The notes beneath the pieces were generated by a model. It saw only the letters and a list, made by a program, of their open reading frames with translations. It made no database searches and had not been told where the DNA came from. Source: Sarocladium kiliense (lineage: Eukaryota; Ascomycota; Sordariomycetes; Hypocreales; Sarocladiaceae). Taken from it: a DNA stretch of 64,000 nt. This document shows positions 44,894 through 55,589 of this stretch, in pieces. Position numbers and translations under genes: made by a program. The stretch is from NCBI GenBank assembly GCA_030734395.1, contig JAUZTG010000041.1:2108001-2172000 (forward strand), read 5' to 3'. The stretch's first letter is position 1; the number at the start of each line of letters is the position of its first letter.

Positions 44894-45790
44894 ATGGTGA
44901 GTAATGATAACCTCTAGATCCTTTCACCCGCCGACATTTCGATTTCGTGTCTTGCAACAAACTTGCCGGTACTTTGCGTGTTCGATCGGTCGGAGAGCAT
45001 GGGTTGGCCCTCGTGGGCTTGGATCAGGTGGGCGGGATAGGCTTTTCCCATTCGATATGGGTTCAAGAGGAGGATTGCTGCATGCTCGCCTTTTCCTGCT
45101 ACGAGGGCACTCAATTGTCGACGTCGACGGACCGCAAATATCGAACGAAAGAACTGTCGTGCGGGAGGGTCGATACTTGATGGAATTGATGGATCGCTAA
45201 CACCCAATACAGTCGTCAGGCAAGGTTAAGGCTGGTCAGCTCTGGGGGAAGAACAAGGAGGACCTCACCAAGCAGCTCGCTGAGCTCAAGACTGAGCTCG
45301 GTCAGCTCCGCATCCAGAAGGTTGCCTCTTCCGGCTCCAAGCTGAACAAGATGTGAGCATATCTCCCCGCTTTCGAGTACCGAGAACGATTTGATACCTC
45401 GAATTGATAAGAACCACCATGTACTGACTTCGAATTCTTCTAGCCACGATCTCCGCAAGTCCATTGCTCGCGTTCTCACTGTCATCAACGCCAGCCAAAG
45501 GTCCCAGCTCCGCCTCTTCTACAAGAACAAGAAGTACGCTCCTCTCGACCTCCGACCCAAGCAGACCCGCGCCATCCGTCGCCGATTATCACCCGAGGAC
45601 AAGGCCCGCGTCCTTGAGAAGACCAAGAAGCGCAACGTTCACTTCCCCCAGCGCAGATACGCCATCAAGGTACGACTTCCCGCAACCAGTCACGGGTCTT
45701 GATTCACACATTTTGAGAACTTGACCTTTCTTCCCTTATGCGAAAGAGGACAGTCTGCTAACATATGGTGCTCTCCAGGCTGAGGCTTAA
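44894..45790 (+). CDS. RPL35: 60S ribosomal protein L35 (uL29)
   Basis: Large-subunit protein near the peptide exit tunnel. The four exons are unusual in size: 44894-44896 (the ATG alone), 45213-45352, 45444-45669 and 45779-45790 (12 nt, AEA-stop). Introns are 316, 91 and 109 bp; the last has a clear GCTAAC branch site. The product is 126 aa. Recognised sequence includes KVKAGQLWGKNKEDLTKQLAELKTELGQLRIQKV, KIHDLRKSIARVLTVINASQRSQLRLFYKNKKY and PLDLRPKQTRAIRRRLSPEDKA. An exon holding only the start codon followed by a long first intron is common among fungal ribosomal protein genes. Protein identity is certain. Confidence 0.96.
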
Positions 45791-46568
45791 GTATGAGACG
45801 TTGACTTCTGGGAGTTTGAGAGGTGAACGCGCATGGGTAGATGATTCGGACAACAAACTTCTTTTGGGAGAAGGGAAAAAGGCGCGGCGTGCTCTTTTTT
45901 TGTGAACAATCACACACACATCATCTCTTCTTGAGGAATCAACAAGAACACACAAACTAAAACAACGTTTTCGGACCCGTCCAGGGTCCATGGTTCCAAC
46001 TTTTCCTGTGAAACTGTGACCAATTGTTGGATTATCGATTACGCTGACCGCGGAATACCTCTGCTTTACGCAGTTATTCTGATAAACCGCGAGAAGGGCG
46101 TTGACGGTCAGCCGCGAGAGGCATGAAAGTTTATGGCCATGATTGCGAAACGCAATGCCGCTCAGGTTCTATTGTGATGCGTTCTCAAGGTGATGTCTAC
46201 GCCCTTGAATGCTGAAAGCATGGAACACTGAGTGAGATCGCTCATCTCCTGAAGTCGTAGAATCATGAATGGACAAGTATTCCATGTAGAGTATCCAATT
46301 GGGCACGACAGGACACATCCTGGGCAGCAATTCAGGCTCGAAATATATTTGTACGTCGTGAGCCATTGTCTTTTTGCAACAGTTGTCATCGATGTAGAGT
46401 GAAGTTTTACAGTTTTTGATTCGACTGAAGTGTGTAAGTATGGGTATAAATATTTCAACAGTTGATTCCACCCTGTCAGTTCATGTCGTGGGCGGCCGTT
46501 CTGATCCGTTGAACGCCATTGCCCCCATCTATACAGAAACGTGTTCTTCCCAAAGTTTTGTCCTCGTC
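45791..46568. other. Tail-to-tail spacer RPL35 / Zap1-like gene
   Basis: These 778 bp lie between convergent genes. The region is more A/T-rich than its surroundings, especially 46380-46460, which fits 3' untranslated and terminator sequence. No coding signal was found. Confidence 0.4.
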
Positions 46569-48366
46569 CTATGATGTCCCCTCCAGTGCAATTGAGCCAT
46601 TCATCACGCTGGAAGGCAACGCATCGTCCATGCCTAACGCACTTGTATCATGACCGATACTGTCCAGAAGGCTATCCGGCGGTGTTGAGCGCAGGCTGGG
46701 TGACACAGACGGACTATCTGCCCGACTTATACTCAGGCTAGGAGTACGTTGATGTTGTTTTATAGCGCCACTCCGTCCTTTCCTTCCCCCGTGCTTTTCC
46801 ACTGGTCTGGCCAAAAGTTCTTCAACTTTGTCCATTTGATCCTTGTGTGTAGACTTCAAGTGGCGTCGCAACTGATCTCGTCTGTGGAAATCCCGTCCGC
46901 AAAGCTCGCACTTGTGCAAGCCTTTGAGGTTGTGTGTTCTCCTGTGCTTAGATAGATTGGAGGATTCGCTGAACGTCTTGCCGCAGATCTCGCAGGTCAA
47001 CGGCTTCTCGCCAGTATGTGTTCTCATGTGCATTGCTATGTCCAGGTCAGCACCAATCTTCGTATGATATGACCGCGATAGACTCACTCAGAGCGCTCTG
47101 TTGTTTGAAGACCTTGCCACAGTTTGGCCACTCACAAGCCCATGGAGTTGCACCGGTGTGTGTCCGCATGTGCTGGTCCAGAGCCTGTCGCGCGGAGAAC
47201 CATTCGCCGCAAACAGTACATTGAGACGGTTTGACTGTCATTGTTAACATATTGTCCAAATCACTTGTAAATGTAAACTTACAGCCACTGTGAGTTTGCA
47301 AATGTCTTTCCAGTTTGGCACGTTGAGTGAAGCCCTCCATCCGGTGGCAGCCGTCCCACTTGCACCAATATTGGTTATCCTCTTTGAGAGCACACTTCGT
47401 GTGCGAATCTTTGCAGTGTTCGTGCAGGGCAGCGGCAGTAGGGAATGTCTTTCCACAGCCGTCTTCGTCATGTTCATGCTCACACTTCCAGCGGCAAATG
47501 AACTTATCGGTAAGGGGTTTGGCTGCTTCAAGCTCCTGGTCGATCTGCTTGGCAAGCTCGTCCGGAGCACAATCTGTACCTGGGCAATTGCAATCCAGCT
47601 CAGACGGGGTCGCCCCTCGCACTGGAGTTCCAGGAATGGAGTTCTGAAAAGAGAAATCTGTGGCAGTCGAGCCCTGTAGGGAGTGGCATCGGCCGGGTTC
47701 TGGCAAAGTGTGATATTCATACGCAGGTCCAGGCAATTCTGGCATCGAGGGGATGAAGCCAGCCAAGTGACTCGCAAAGTTATCACTCGAGAACCCGGCG
47801 ACGTAAGGATCTTGGAACATCAGGGCGGGCCTGTGCTCCTGAAAGACGTGTTGGGCGAAGGCAAGGGGATCTTGGACCTCGAAACCACAGTCATACGTCA
47901 AGTTAGCAAAGAAGTTTGTCGTATCAGCATTGCTTGTCTGGTCAGGTAGGCGAGGCAATGAACAGTTGGAGAAGACCATGCTGGGATTGTCGGCAATACA
48001 GGGGCGTCGGTGATCTTGCGTATTCTCCGGGTCATGGTAGTGCAAGATGTGGTTCGCCAAACGCTGGCTGTCTGTGGAGAGATCGAAAGGATTTGTCCAG
48101 CCGGGGAAACTTGGTGTTGAGGGACCCGAGGCTGTGTGAAGGGTACTTATGTTATGCATAAGATTGGTGTTGATAGGTGACAAGGCTGACATGGAGGTGT
48201 GGTTTGGCATGGCACTTGGGGAGGATGTGAGTGATGCGTCATGTGAAGCATGGGCCTCGTGCTCAGCATACCAGCCAAACATGTCTCCGACGGCATCGAG
48301 ATCATTGCATGAGTTGCCATTCAATGCCTGCTGCGGCAGCTGGTCGGGTTGTTGATCATGATCCAT
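46569..48366 (-). CDS. C2H2 zinc-finger transcription factor, Zap1/ZafA-like
   Basis: A 565 aa nuclear factor whose finger array resembles yeast Zap1 and Aspergillus ZafA, the zinc-responsive activators of zinc uptake genes. Exons are 48366-47283, 47234-47088 and 47035-46569. Residues 1-285 are Ser/Pro/Asn-rich and probably hold activation regions, with a CNCPGTDC cysteine cluster before the fingers. Fingers start near residue 288: a Zap1-like pair (CRWKCEHEHDEDGCGKTF; CKWDGCHRMEGFTQRAKLERHLQTH), then CTVCGEWFSARQALDQHMRTHTG, CEWPNCGKVFKQQSALTMHMRTHTGEKP, CEICGKTFSESSNLSKHRRTH and a last CELCGRDFHRRDQLRRHLKSTH. The 48 bp first intron is stop-free and in frame. The ATG at 48366 has a good context; an upstream extension lacks ATG. 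The regulator role is sure, the zinc-sensing role inferred. Confidence 0.78.
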
Positions 48367-50637
48367 GGCGCACTTTGGTGAGATGAGGCCGCGTTGGGTG
48401 TACAGTGAGGTGGAATTGTCGGGAGAAGACCAAGGCAATGGCGAAGTTACCTCCTCAGGTCGAATAGATGGAGCTCGAGACGAGGCGAACCACACTCTGA
48501 GGCCGGATCTCGTGAAGCTGAGACTGAAATTTGACGGTTGAAGAAGAGCGAGCCCTCAGCGGGCAAAGGGGAGTGAAGCACTCCTCAGCGATTGACGACA
48601 AGGCATGGACGTCAAGAAGGCCACAGTGGAGTCAAGCCGCCCTTCCCGGTGAGCAGCTGCGTTCAAGAAGGTCCGGGTGGCGCAAAGAGAGGCCCGGGTC
48701 GCAACGCTGTGGTGAGCGGCGAAGACGGTGAGAAGAGGGCCGGCGAACGGCGTGGGCACGGCGATTCCGGTTGCGGGATTGGCGGACTCGGAGTCGGCGT
48801 CAATCAGACGTGCAGCGAAGCCGCGAAAGTGCAGATAGGCGGTAGGATAGTCGACGACAAAGAGGCAGAAGATGATCAAAGCGTGCGAGAGGGTGCGCAG
48901 GAGTCAGGAAGAGGAACCAGAGGAGTGAGAAGCAAGCGAAGAGAGTTTTTGGGGACGGACGGTGCATCGTCCGCGGCAGGTACAAGTGAGTTTAGTATGA
49001 GCAGTAGCGGCAGTGGTCGCTGTGGTGGTTTACCGTGCAGCAGGAAGGCACGACTGGACTCAGTGAGGGAGCAGCACCTGCCTCTAGCACCTGCCCTGCC
49101 TCGTCCAGTGCGCCCCGCGGTGGTACTGCACTCACACCCCTGTCCTTGGCGGGGCATGGCACACGCCCCCTGGCTACTATGGATTGATACTGAGCTGCCA
49201 GTGATGCTGTGCTATTACTCGATATTACCACGTATTCTTTGGGCACGGCAAGATTTGGGATAGAGGGGCAACTGGTCAGGGTCCTGTCTTGGATGACGAG
49301 AAAATGGTGCTAGTGTGAAGGAAACCTGCTCTTGGTTTCTGTCGATAATGTCGAGGGATGTTTGAGTTAGCCATGGTTTTCCATATGACCATTAGGCGGA
49401 GAGTACCCTTATGAGCCGCACATATAGGCCTCGCAGACTGCACATCTACCTCCAGTTCAGCAGTTGGATATCTTGCTGAACCTCATCTTATGAGGCCGTC
49501 GAGCCATCGCCCACATCAATCCACACATCACGCATCCCATCTCGGCCTCTCTCCGCCCACCGCACACAAAAATACCATGACTTCAACCGCAGGATGCAAC
49601 AAAAACCTTTGACCATCGATCATCGCTGCCCTTCCTCTCCAATGACAACCTCTCGCCAGCGGCACTGCATCGCAATGAGAGGTAGAGGCGGGTCATCGGT
49701 GGCCATTAGCGGCTGAGGGACCATCAAGGGACTCGCCGCTTCGACCACATGCTGCTGCGACCACACCTCCTGAACTTTCTGCGTCAGCCACCCCCTCCCG
49801 CTTTGGTATTTCCTCTCAGTTTCCCTCTTTTCTTCTTGGGATCATTATGTTGTCTCTTCGAATGCTTATCGTGGCAGTCTAGACCTGTGCATCATTGCCA
49901 GAGTGGATGTGCTATTTCGCTCAAAGTGAATCTTCTTTGCGAAGGGCTGAACCCTGCCAGCCAGTTGTTAATGTGTCTCACTTACTCGGGTTTCTTATTG
50001 GGCGGTTCCTTCAATGGGACGCCGTCACTGTGTGGTCACGATAAGTCGATTCTCAATTGACCTTACATATTATCAAGAGAGCCAATTGGATACTTGTCAA
50101 TCAAAGTGTCTACTCGGTCCCATACCAGTATGACTTCCCATGACGTTTCGAATGCATGCCATATCTAGGGTAGGCGACAGCCGCGCGTTTGGCAGGCGAA
50201 GCGAGGCCAAGGCTGAACCCCGCCTCCCCCAGATCAGCCGCCATACCTGCGATAGCCTCAACCTCACCTCACTCCTTGGACTTGCGCATCATCACTCGGT
50301 ATACATTGCCCTATAAACCTGTCAAACAATCTTGAACTCATTGAATTTGAACGAGGACCTGATCCTCTACTCAAAATAGACCAAACATTGAATCACTGCT
50401 GATATTGGAAAGCGTTTGCTTGCCAAGCAGCGCGCAACCTTCCTCACCGCTTGGAACAACACCGCAAGACACAGACACACCACCCGGAACTCACACTTCA
50501 TCTTGGGAGAGAAAGCCAACACTTGAAGTAAGACAGCTCCGCTTCTAAGGCTTCATCCGACCCTCAGCATCTCTCGGGCGACCTCTCAATCTTATATCAA
50601 ACGCCGCTTGGGATCACATTCGCCAACGACTCCAACC
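48367..50637. other. Divergent region Zap1-like gene / small lipidated protein
   Basis: About 2.3 kb. The left part is the promoter of the zinc-finger gene. No canonical ACCTTnAAGGT zinc-responsive element was noticed by eye, though this was not an exhaustive search. A 223-codon frame at 48592-49263 has no ATG start and no family likeness. The last 350 bp before 50638 are A/C-rich leader sequence. Confidence 0.4.
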
Positions 50638-51070
50638 ATGGGCAACATCTGCGGAAAGCAGGACGACCCCTACGCCCAGCCAGGCCGTCGCGTTGGTTCA
50701 GCACCTGCCCAATCCTCCTCCAACAACAAAACCGTTCCCGTTCCCAAGAAGGTCGGCGGCCCAGGCCGCACCCTTGGAGGCACATCCCAGGACTCGTCAG
50801 CCGCCGGCGCCGACGACGCACGGAGACGTGCCGCAGAAGCAGCAGAGGTGAGCCATCGGTAGTAACAAATGACCAAGGAAGGAAGAAAGGACTAACTTGG
50901 GTGTGTCACAGGCTCGAGCCAAGGGCTCTGGGAAGCCGGCTGGGAAGCTCCAAACGCAGCTAAATGCGCAGAAGAAGCAGAACAGATCGGATACGCTGAA
51001 GGAGGCAAGTAGCCAGGAGCAGAGGTCGAGGGACGCTGACGAGGCTGCACAGACTCGGAATTGGGACTAA
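50638..51070 (+). CDS. Small N-terminally lipidated protein, function unknown
   Basis: A 122 aa hydrophilic protein in two exons, 50638-50847 and 50912-51070, with a 64 bp intron in phase 0. It starts MGNICGKQDDPY: Gly2 with Cys5 is the classical signal for N-myristoylation followed by palmitoylation, so membrane attachment (plasma membrane or vacuole) is likely. The remainder is low in hydrophobic residues and rich in Gly, Ala, Ser, Gln, Lys and Arg. Alternating charged stretches (DDARRRAAEAAEARAKGSG, DTLKEASSQEQRSRDADEAA) look helical or disordered. It ends TRNWD. I recall similar MGN-C proteins in other filamentous ascomycetes but no named function. The clean splice, lipidation motif and leader support a real gene. 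Confidence 0.75.
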
Positions 51071-51428
51071 GATCGTCGAGAAGGAGTCCTGATTTGGGCG
51101 GCTTATCTTCTTCTTTACAAGTGGGACGGTTGGTTCTGGTGACGCAGTGGCCATGTAGAGATATGCATCTTGGCTAGCTTGGAGTTCGTTCTATTATTCC
51201 ATCCCCCTTCTGATTTGCAAAGCGTCTCAGTGTGGAAATACTTTATTGTTCAAATGCAGAGCAATTTTATCACATCTTCCAGTCCTAAGCTGGCACCTGG
51301 CAGCGCAAGTATAGGGACACTTGCAGCATGGATTATTTCATTATTTATTTTGATACGCCTCTTTCGCCTGGGGTGAAACATCCTGGATAAGCCTCCAACA
51401 CAATTGTCCCGCCAACCAAAACCTACAT
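51071..51428. other. Tail-to-tail spacer
   Basis: These 358 bp lie between the small lipidated protein gene and PRP5. They are expected to be 3' untranslated sequence; a 68-codon frame at 51170 is not convincing. Confidence 0.4.
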
Positions 51429-54400
51429 CTAGGTAACAGTATACCTTCCACTCGCTGGTGCCCTACTGTCAGCATCTGCAGCCGCAATCGTTCCCTCCCT
51501 CAGCAACCTTGTCAACTCCGTAAGCGCAGAGCTCACAACAACCTCCGTATCACCCTCGATCAGGATATACAGCTTCGGGTCCGCCCCAGCAGGCACCTCC
51601 TTGCCTAGCGGGTAAAACGATCCCTTGGTCGTGATGGATGTACCAGTCGCTTCAAGGATCTTAGCCACGTTGGTTCTGTTTGTGACTGCCCAACGTGCCT
51701 TCTGAGGGAAGTCGTTGATCTCCAGCGTTGCGTGGTAGGCACCGGCGTCGGGACCCTTGTTGTCGATGGGTTGACCAGAACGGAGCTGGCCGGCTTTGCC
51801 GAGGCGGCTGTTGATGGCGCTGACGGCAGAGCTGACCTTGTCGAGAGGATCTTTGGAGTTGCTGTCTGAGCCTGGAGCGGGCGTCCTCTTAATCTCAGAG
51901 GTTGCCTCGGCGATCTTAGCCGCCTCGCGAGCCTGCACGCTTGATGCGGCCGCTCGGATGGCGTTGAGAGCCTTCTCGGCCTTCTCTTCATCATCCTTCT
52001 CCTCCTTCTCATCTTCTTCCTCACCCTCGGCTCTATGCGTCTTGCGCTCACGCAATCTCGCGGCCTCGCGCTCCTGATCGAGTTTGTCCAGACCCTTTCC
52101 ACCGAATCCAGAAGTGTCCTTGGCCTTACCAGACTTGACCTTCTCGCGATGCGCCTTACGCATTTCGTTGAGATCATCCGGTACAGGCTGACCGCTCTGT
52201 TCGAGGGCCTTCGCGATACCAGGTGCACAGTTCTCTTGCTCCGGTGTAACGAATGTGACAGCCACACCAGTGTTGCCCGCACGGCCTGTCCGACCCGCGC
52301 GGTGCACGTAGTCTTCCAAGTGATTCGGCGCATCGTAGTTGATGACGAGCTTTAGCTGCTTGACATCAAGTCCACGTGCTGCGACGGATGTTGCGATGAG
52401 AATGGGCACAATTCCCTTCTTGAAGTCGGAAATGGTCGAGTCGCGATCGACCTGATCCTTGCCGCCATGAATCGACATGCAAGGGTATCCCTTCATCAAC
52501 AACTCCTTGAGCAAATCATCCGCCTTCTCCTGTCGCTCGACGAAAATAAGCGTCCGGGCGTCCTCGTCCTTATCGTACAACTCGCCCATCAGCTCTAAAA
52601 CCCGAAGCAATTTAGTATCTTCCGGTCGGACTTCCACGATCTGTTCAATCTCCTTGGCCACGACGCTGCGGCCTCCCACGGTGATCTCGACCGGACTCTT
52701 GAGAACCTTCTTTGTAAGCGAGTCGATGATACGAGGCATTGTCGCAGAGAAGAGGATAGTCTGCCGATCAGGCCTCATGTTCGCAAAGATCTTCATCACC
52801 TGCGGCTCGAAGCCCATATCGAACATACGATCCGCCTCGTCCAGAACCACATATGTCACCCTCCTGAGATTGGTGACACGGCCCTGATTCGCCGCCAGCA
52901 AATCGATCATTCGACCTGGCGTGCACACGATGATTTCCGCACCACGCTTTAGCTCGGCAATTTGATCCTTGATCGGCGCACCGCCATACGCGCAAACAGC
53001 CCGGAGACCCATCATTTTTAGGAACGGTTTGCAGTCTCGATGGATCTGCGTAGCAAGTTCACGGGTTGGCGTCATGATCAACCCGATAGGGCCCTCGTTG
53101 TCCTTCAACGGGGGCTGATCCTTGATGTGCCGGAACATTGGCATCAAGAAAGCCACCGTCTTTCCTGATCCAGTCTTCGCAACACCGATGACGTCCCGAC
53201 CAGACATCAACGCTGGCAGCGCTTGCATCTGAATAGGGGTCGGCTTCTCGTAGCCTAGATCGTGGATAACATCAAGCGTTTGCCGACTCAACCCGCATTG
53301 CGACCACTTCTGAACCGGCTTGGGCACATTTTCACCCTTCACCTTGATGCCATCCAGCTCAAGACGAAGATCAGCGACTTCAGCCTCAGTGAGCTCTGCA
53401 AGCTCAGCAGGTTCAGACCAGAAGTTCTTGCGAATCGGTTGGATATCCAGCTTGGAGTAATCGACAGTCGGGATATCTTTCTTCTTTCGTTTGTTCTTAA
53501 TGGATGCCAGAGTGTCCGTGCCCTCCTTCCCTTCTGCATCGAAGTCGTACTCATCGTCACTGAAATAAGCTTCTGGTTCCTGCAGCTTCTTTGTAGCCTT
53601 GGCGCCTTTCTCTGCCTGCGGACCTGATGGTTCTTTGAGATCTGCCATGAACGCATCAAGAGGGTCAACGTCGTCCTCGTCTTCATCAACCTCCATCGCC
53701 CCTGATGATACGGCTCCATTCGTTTGGGGTGCTGCTGGAGGGTCCGTTTTCTGCTGCTGCTCGCCGTTGGGTTCTGCTTCATCAACTTTCATCGCACCCT
53801 CTTCAGCTTGCTCTGCCTCTGCCTGCAGTCTCTTCTCATGTGCTGCACGCGCGGCAGCGGCAGCTTCCTCCTCCGTCTCCGCGAAGTTGTCGCCATCAGA
53901 CTCATCGTCGTCGTCTTGATCAGCGTAGGGAGTGTCGTCAGCCTCGATTGGCAAAGCGGGTAGCTTCTTGAGCTTCCGCTTGGTCTCATCCTCCTCGTCA
54001 AGGTCAAGCTTCCTCTTACTGGGAAGCTTGTCAGTGTCGCTTGATTTCGCGAAGCCGAAGCCACTGGTCTTTGTGCGGTTGGCCGGTAATGCGGAGGCTG
54101 CGTATTCGTAATGAGCCCTGGTCTCGCCTAAGTCGTTATGAGATGACTTACCAGTTGCGGCTTGTTTGACTGGTTTCAAGACAGCCTCGGGTTGCGCATC
54201 GAGAACACCTAGAACTGCCTTGGCTCCGTCATGCGCCTTCGAAGCCTTCTTGGCGATGGCCTTGGGGTCAAACTTGCCCGCGTACGGTGCAGCAGGAGAA
54301 AGACTACCAGAGCCATTGGCGGCCATAGGTGAAGCAGCAGAGGACACAACAGGGGAGCTCGCAGCAGGGGAGGCACCACTTGCTTTCATATCCATCTCCG

Positions 54401-55154
54401 CAAGGAGACTGCGCGTCTGCGTAGGATTGACATCCTTTTGCTTCTGCGCGGCACCTTCCTTCTTTTTCTTCCATGCTTCCAGTTTTGCGAGGCGTTCTGC
54501 TTTCTTCTGCTCTTCGGTCAAAGATGAGGGAGCAGCCTTCGATTTCGGCGGCTGTTGTGATGTGTAAGCCTGTGCATCGCAATTCTGGACTGGAGAACAT
54601 ACCTCGGTCATTGACTTCCCGCTATCTGTCAAGGGCGTCCCGCGAGCGTCATTACCATCGCGCCTGCTCCGTGGATCTGCACCGTCTCGTGGGTCGCGTG
54701 CCCTGTCACGAGAGTCTTCGCGCCGTCTCGAGTCTCGGTCGTCTCGATTGTCCCGACTGCGATTCCGTCTCCGATCTGGGGATCTCGCTCTTTCTCCGTA
54801 ACGGTCACGCGACCGCCGGCGGTCTCTGTCTCGAGGATCTCGTCGGTCGTTCCGAGGGTAGTCGTCTCTGCGATCTACTGATCGGTCTCTCCGTCTATGG
54901 TCGCGATCCCGTCCACCACGATCTCGGTCTCGATATCGGTGCTGCATAGCCATCTTGTCAGCATACAACCGATCGCGGAAACGCGTTGCCTCTGGTCTTC
55001 TCACATCCGGACTCCGGGACCTTGTGCGCTGACGATCCCGTCTCCCGCCGTCGCGGCGGTCTCTGTCACGCCTGTCGTCATCGTTGCGGTAGCGACGAGA
55101 GCTGTGATGGCTACCTGCAGGACTTGGTGAGCGCGAGTCTCTCGGCCGAGCCAT
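51429..55154 (-). CDS. PRP5: DEAD-box RNA helicase Prp5 (DDX46)
   Basis: Prp5 uses ATP to remodel the U2 snRNP, displacing Cus2/Tat-SF1, so that the branch site is bound. The whole frame is open; starting from the ATG at 55152-55154 (MARPRDSRSPSP) it gives 1241 aa. Residues 1-190 are an RS/RD-rich domain. The helicase core shows the Q motif (PTPIQMQALPALMSGRDVIG), AKTGSGKT, PTRELATQ, TPGRMIDL, DEADRMFDMGF, SAT, HGGKDQVDRDSTI, ATSVAARGLDVK and HRAGRTGRAG. The C-terminal KH-like region (HATLEINDFPQKARWAVTNRTNVAKILEATG) is typical. Two short stretches look like introns of length 3n without stops: 54552-54602 (51 bp) and 54098-54151 (54 bp). Splicing both gives 1206 aa. The gene is divergent from a SAP30BP homologue. 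Confidence 0.95.
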   Translation of the reverse strand: MARPRDSRSPSPAGSHHSSRRYRNDDDRRDRDRRDGGRRDRQRTRSRSPDVRRPEATRFRDRLYADKMAMQHRYRDRDRGGRDRDHRRRDRSVDRRDDYPRNDRRDPRDRDRRRSRDRYGERARSPDRRRNRSRDNRDDRDSRRREDSRDRARDPRDGADPRSRRDGNDARGTPLTDSGKSMTEVCSPVQNCDAQAYTSQQPPKSKAAPSSLTEEQKKAERLAKLEAWKKKKEGAAQKQKDVNPTQTRSLLAEMDMKASGASPAASSPVVSSAASPMAANGSGSLSPAAPYAGKFDPKAIAKKASKAHDGAKAVLGVLDAQPEAVLKPVKQAATGKSSHNDLGETRAHYEYAASALPANRTKTSGFGFAKSSDTDKLPSKRKLDLDEEDETKRKLKKLPALPIEADDTPYADQDDDDESDGDNFAETEEEAAAAARAAHEKRLQAEAEQAEEGAMKVDEAEPNGEQQQKTDPPAAPQTNGAVSSGAMEVDEDEDDVDPLDAFMADLKEPSGPQAEKGAKATKKLQEPEAYFSDDEYDFDAEGKEGTDTLASIKNKRKKKDIPTVDYSKLDIQPIRKNFWSEPAELAELTEAEVADLRLELDGIKVKGENVPKPVQKWSQCGLSRQTLDVIHDLGYEKPTPIQMQALPALMSGRDVIGVAKTGSGKTVAFLMPMFRHIKDQPPLKDNEGPIGLIMTPTRELATQIHRDCKPFLKMMGLRAVCAYGGAPIKDQIAELKRGAEIIVCTPGRMIDLLAANQGRVTNLRRVTYVVLDEADRMFDMGFEPQVMKIFANMRPDRQTILFSATMPRIIDSLTKKVLKSPVEITVGGRSVVAKEIEQIVEVRPEDTKLLRVLELMGELYDKDEDARTLIFVERQEKADDLLKELLMKGYPCMSIHGGKDQVDRDSTISDFKKGIVPILIATSVAARGLDVKQLKLVINYDAPNHLEDYVHRAGRTGRAGNTGVAVTFVTPEQENCAPGIAKALEQSGQPVPDDLNEMRKAHREKVKSGKAKDTSGFGGKGLDKLDQEREAARLRERKTHRAEGEEEDEKEEKDDEEKAEKALNAIRAAASSVQAREAAKIAEATSEIKRTPAPGSDSNSKDPLDKVSSAVSAINSRLGKAGQLRSGQPIDNKGPDAGAYHATLEINDFPQKARWAVTNRTNVAKILEATGTSITTKGSFYPLGKEVPAGADPKLYILIEGDTEVVVSSALTELTRLLREGTIAAADADSRAPASGRYTVT

Positions 55155-55589
55155 CGTTGCGGGTCCCGCTGGCTCAGCAAGACGCTTTCTGGTGAGTACT
55201 ACTTCTTGGGAAGGTTGGCGTCGCAAATCAAAATGATCGAAACTGGCGATGTGCGCACTGCAGCGCTCGATAATCTCGTGACAGCAGTCTGCTTCACAAA
55301 CTCGCCCTTATCACGGCACGGCAACGAAGTGCGTAGAACTATCTGCGTTCTGATGATTTTGTTGATGATGATGGAGTTGCTTGACAAGCGATCAGGCTGC
55401 CAGTTGAATTTCTGGGCTGGCGCCTCGTCTTGGCGGCGAGCCGAGGTTTTCCCACTACGACGTATGACGCTAGGGTCGTCTGCTGAAGGTCACCTCGACA
55501 AACACTCTCCTTGATCATATCTAGGAATAAAGATTCGATTGCTTTTTGTACAAAGAAAGGAAGGTTCAAGAAAACCTGCAAAATTAGAC
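55155..55589. promoter_or_regulatory. Shared divergent promoter PRP5 / SAP30BP
   Basis: These 435 bp separate the start codons of two genes for splicing-related proteins running in opposite directions. Both promoters must lie here. I did not recognise a specific factor-binding site. Confidence 0.5.

Noticed and set aside
48592..49263. Plus-strand open frame of 223 codons divergent from the Zap1-like gene
   Set aside because: It starts at a TTG codon, is Gly/Arg/Ser-rich without family features, and lies in a G/C-rich promoter region.
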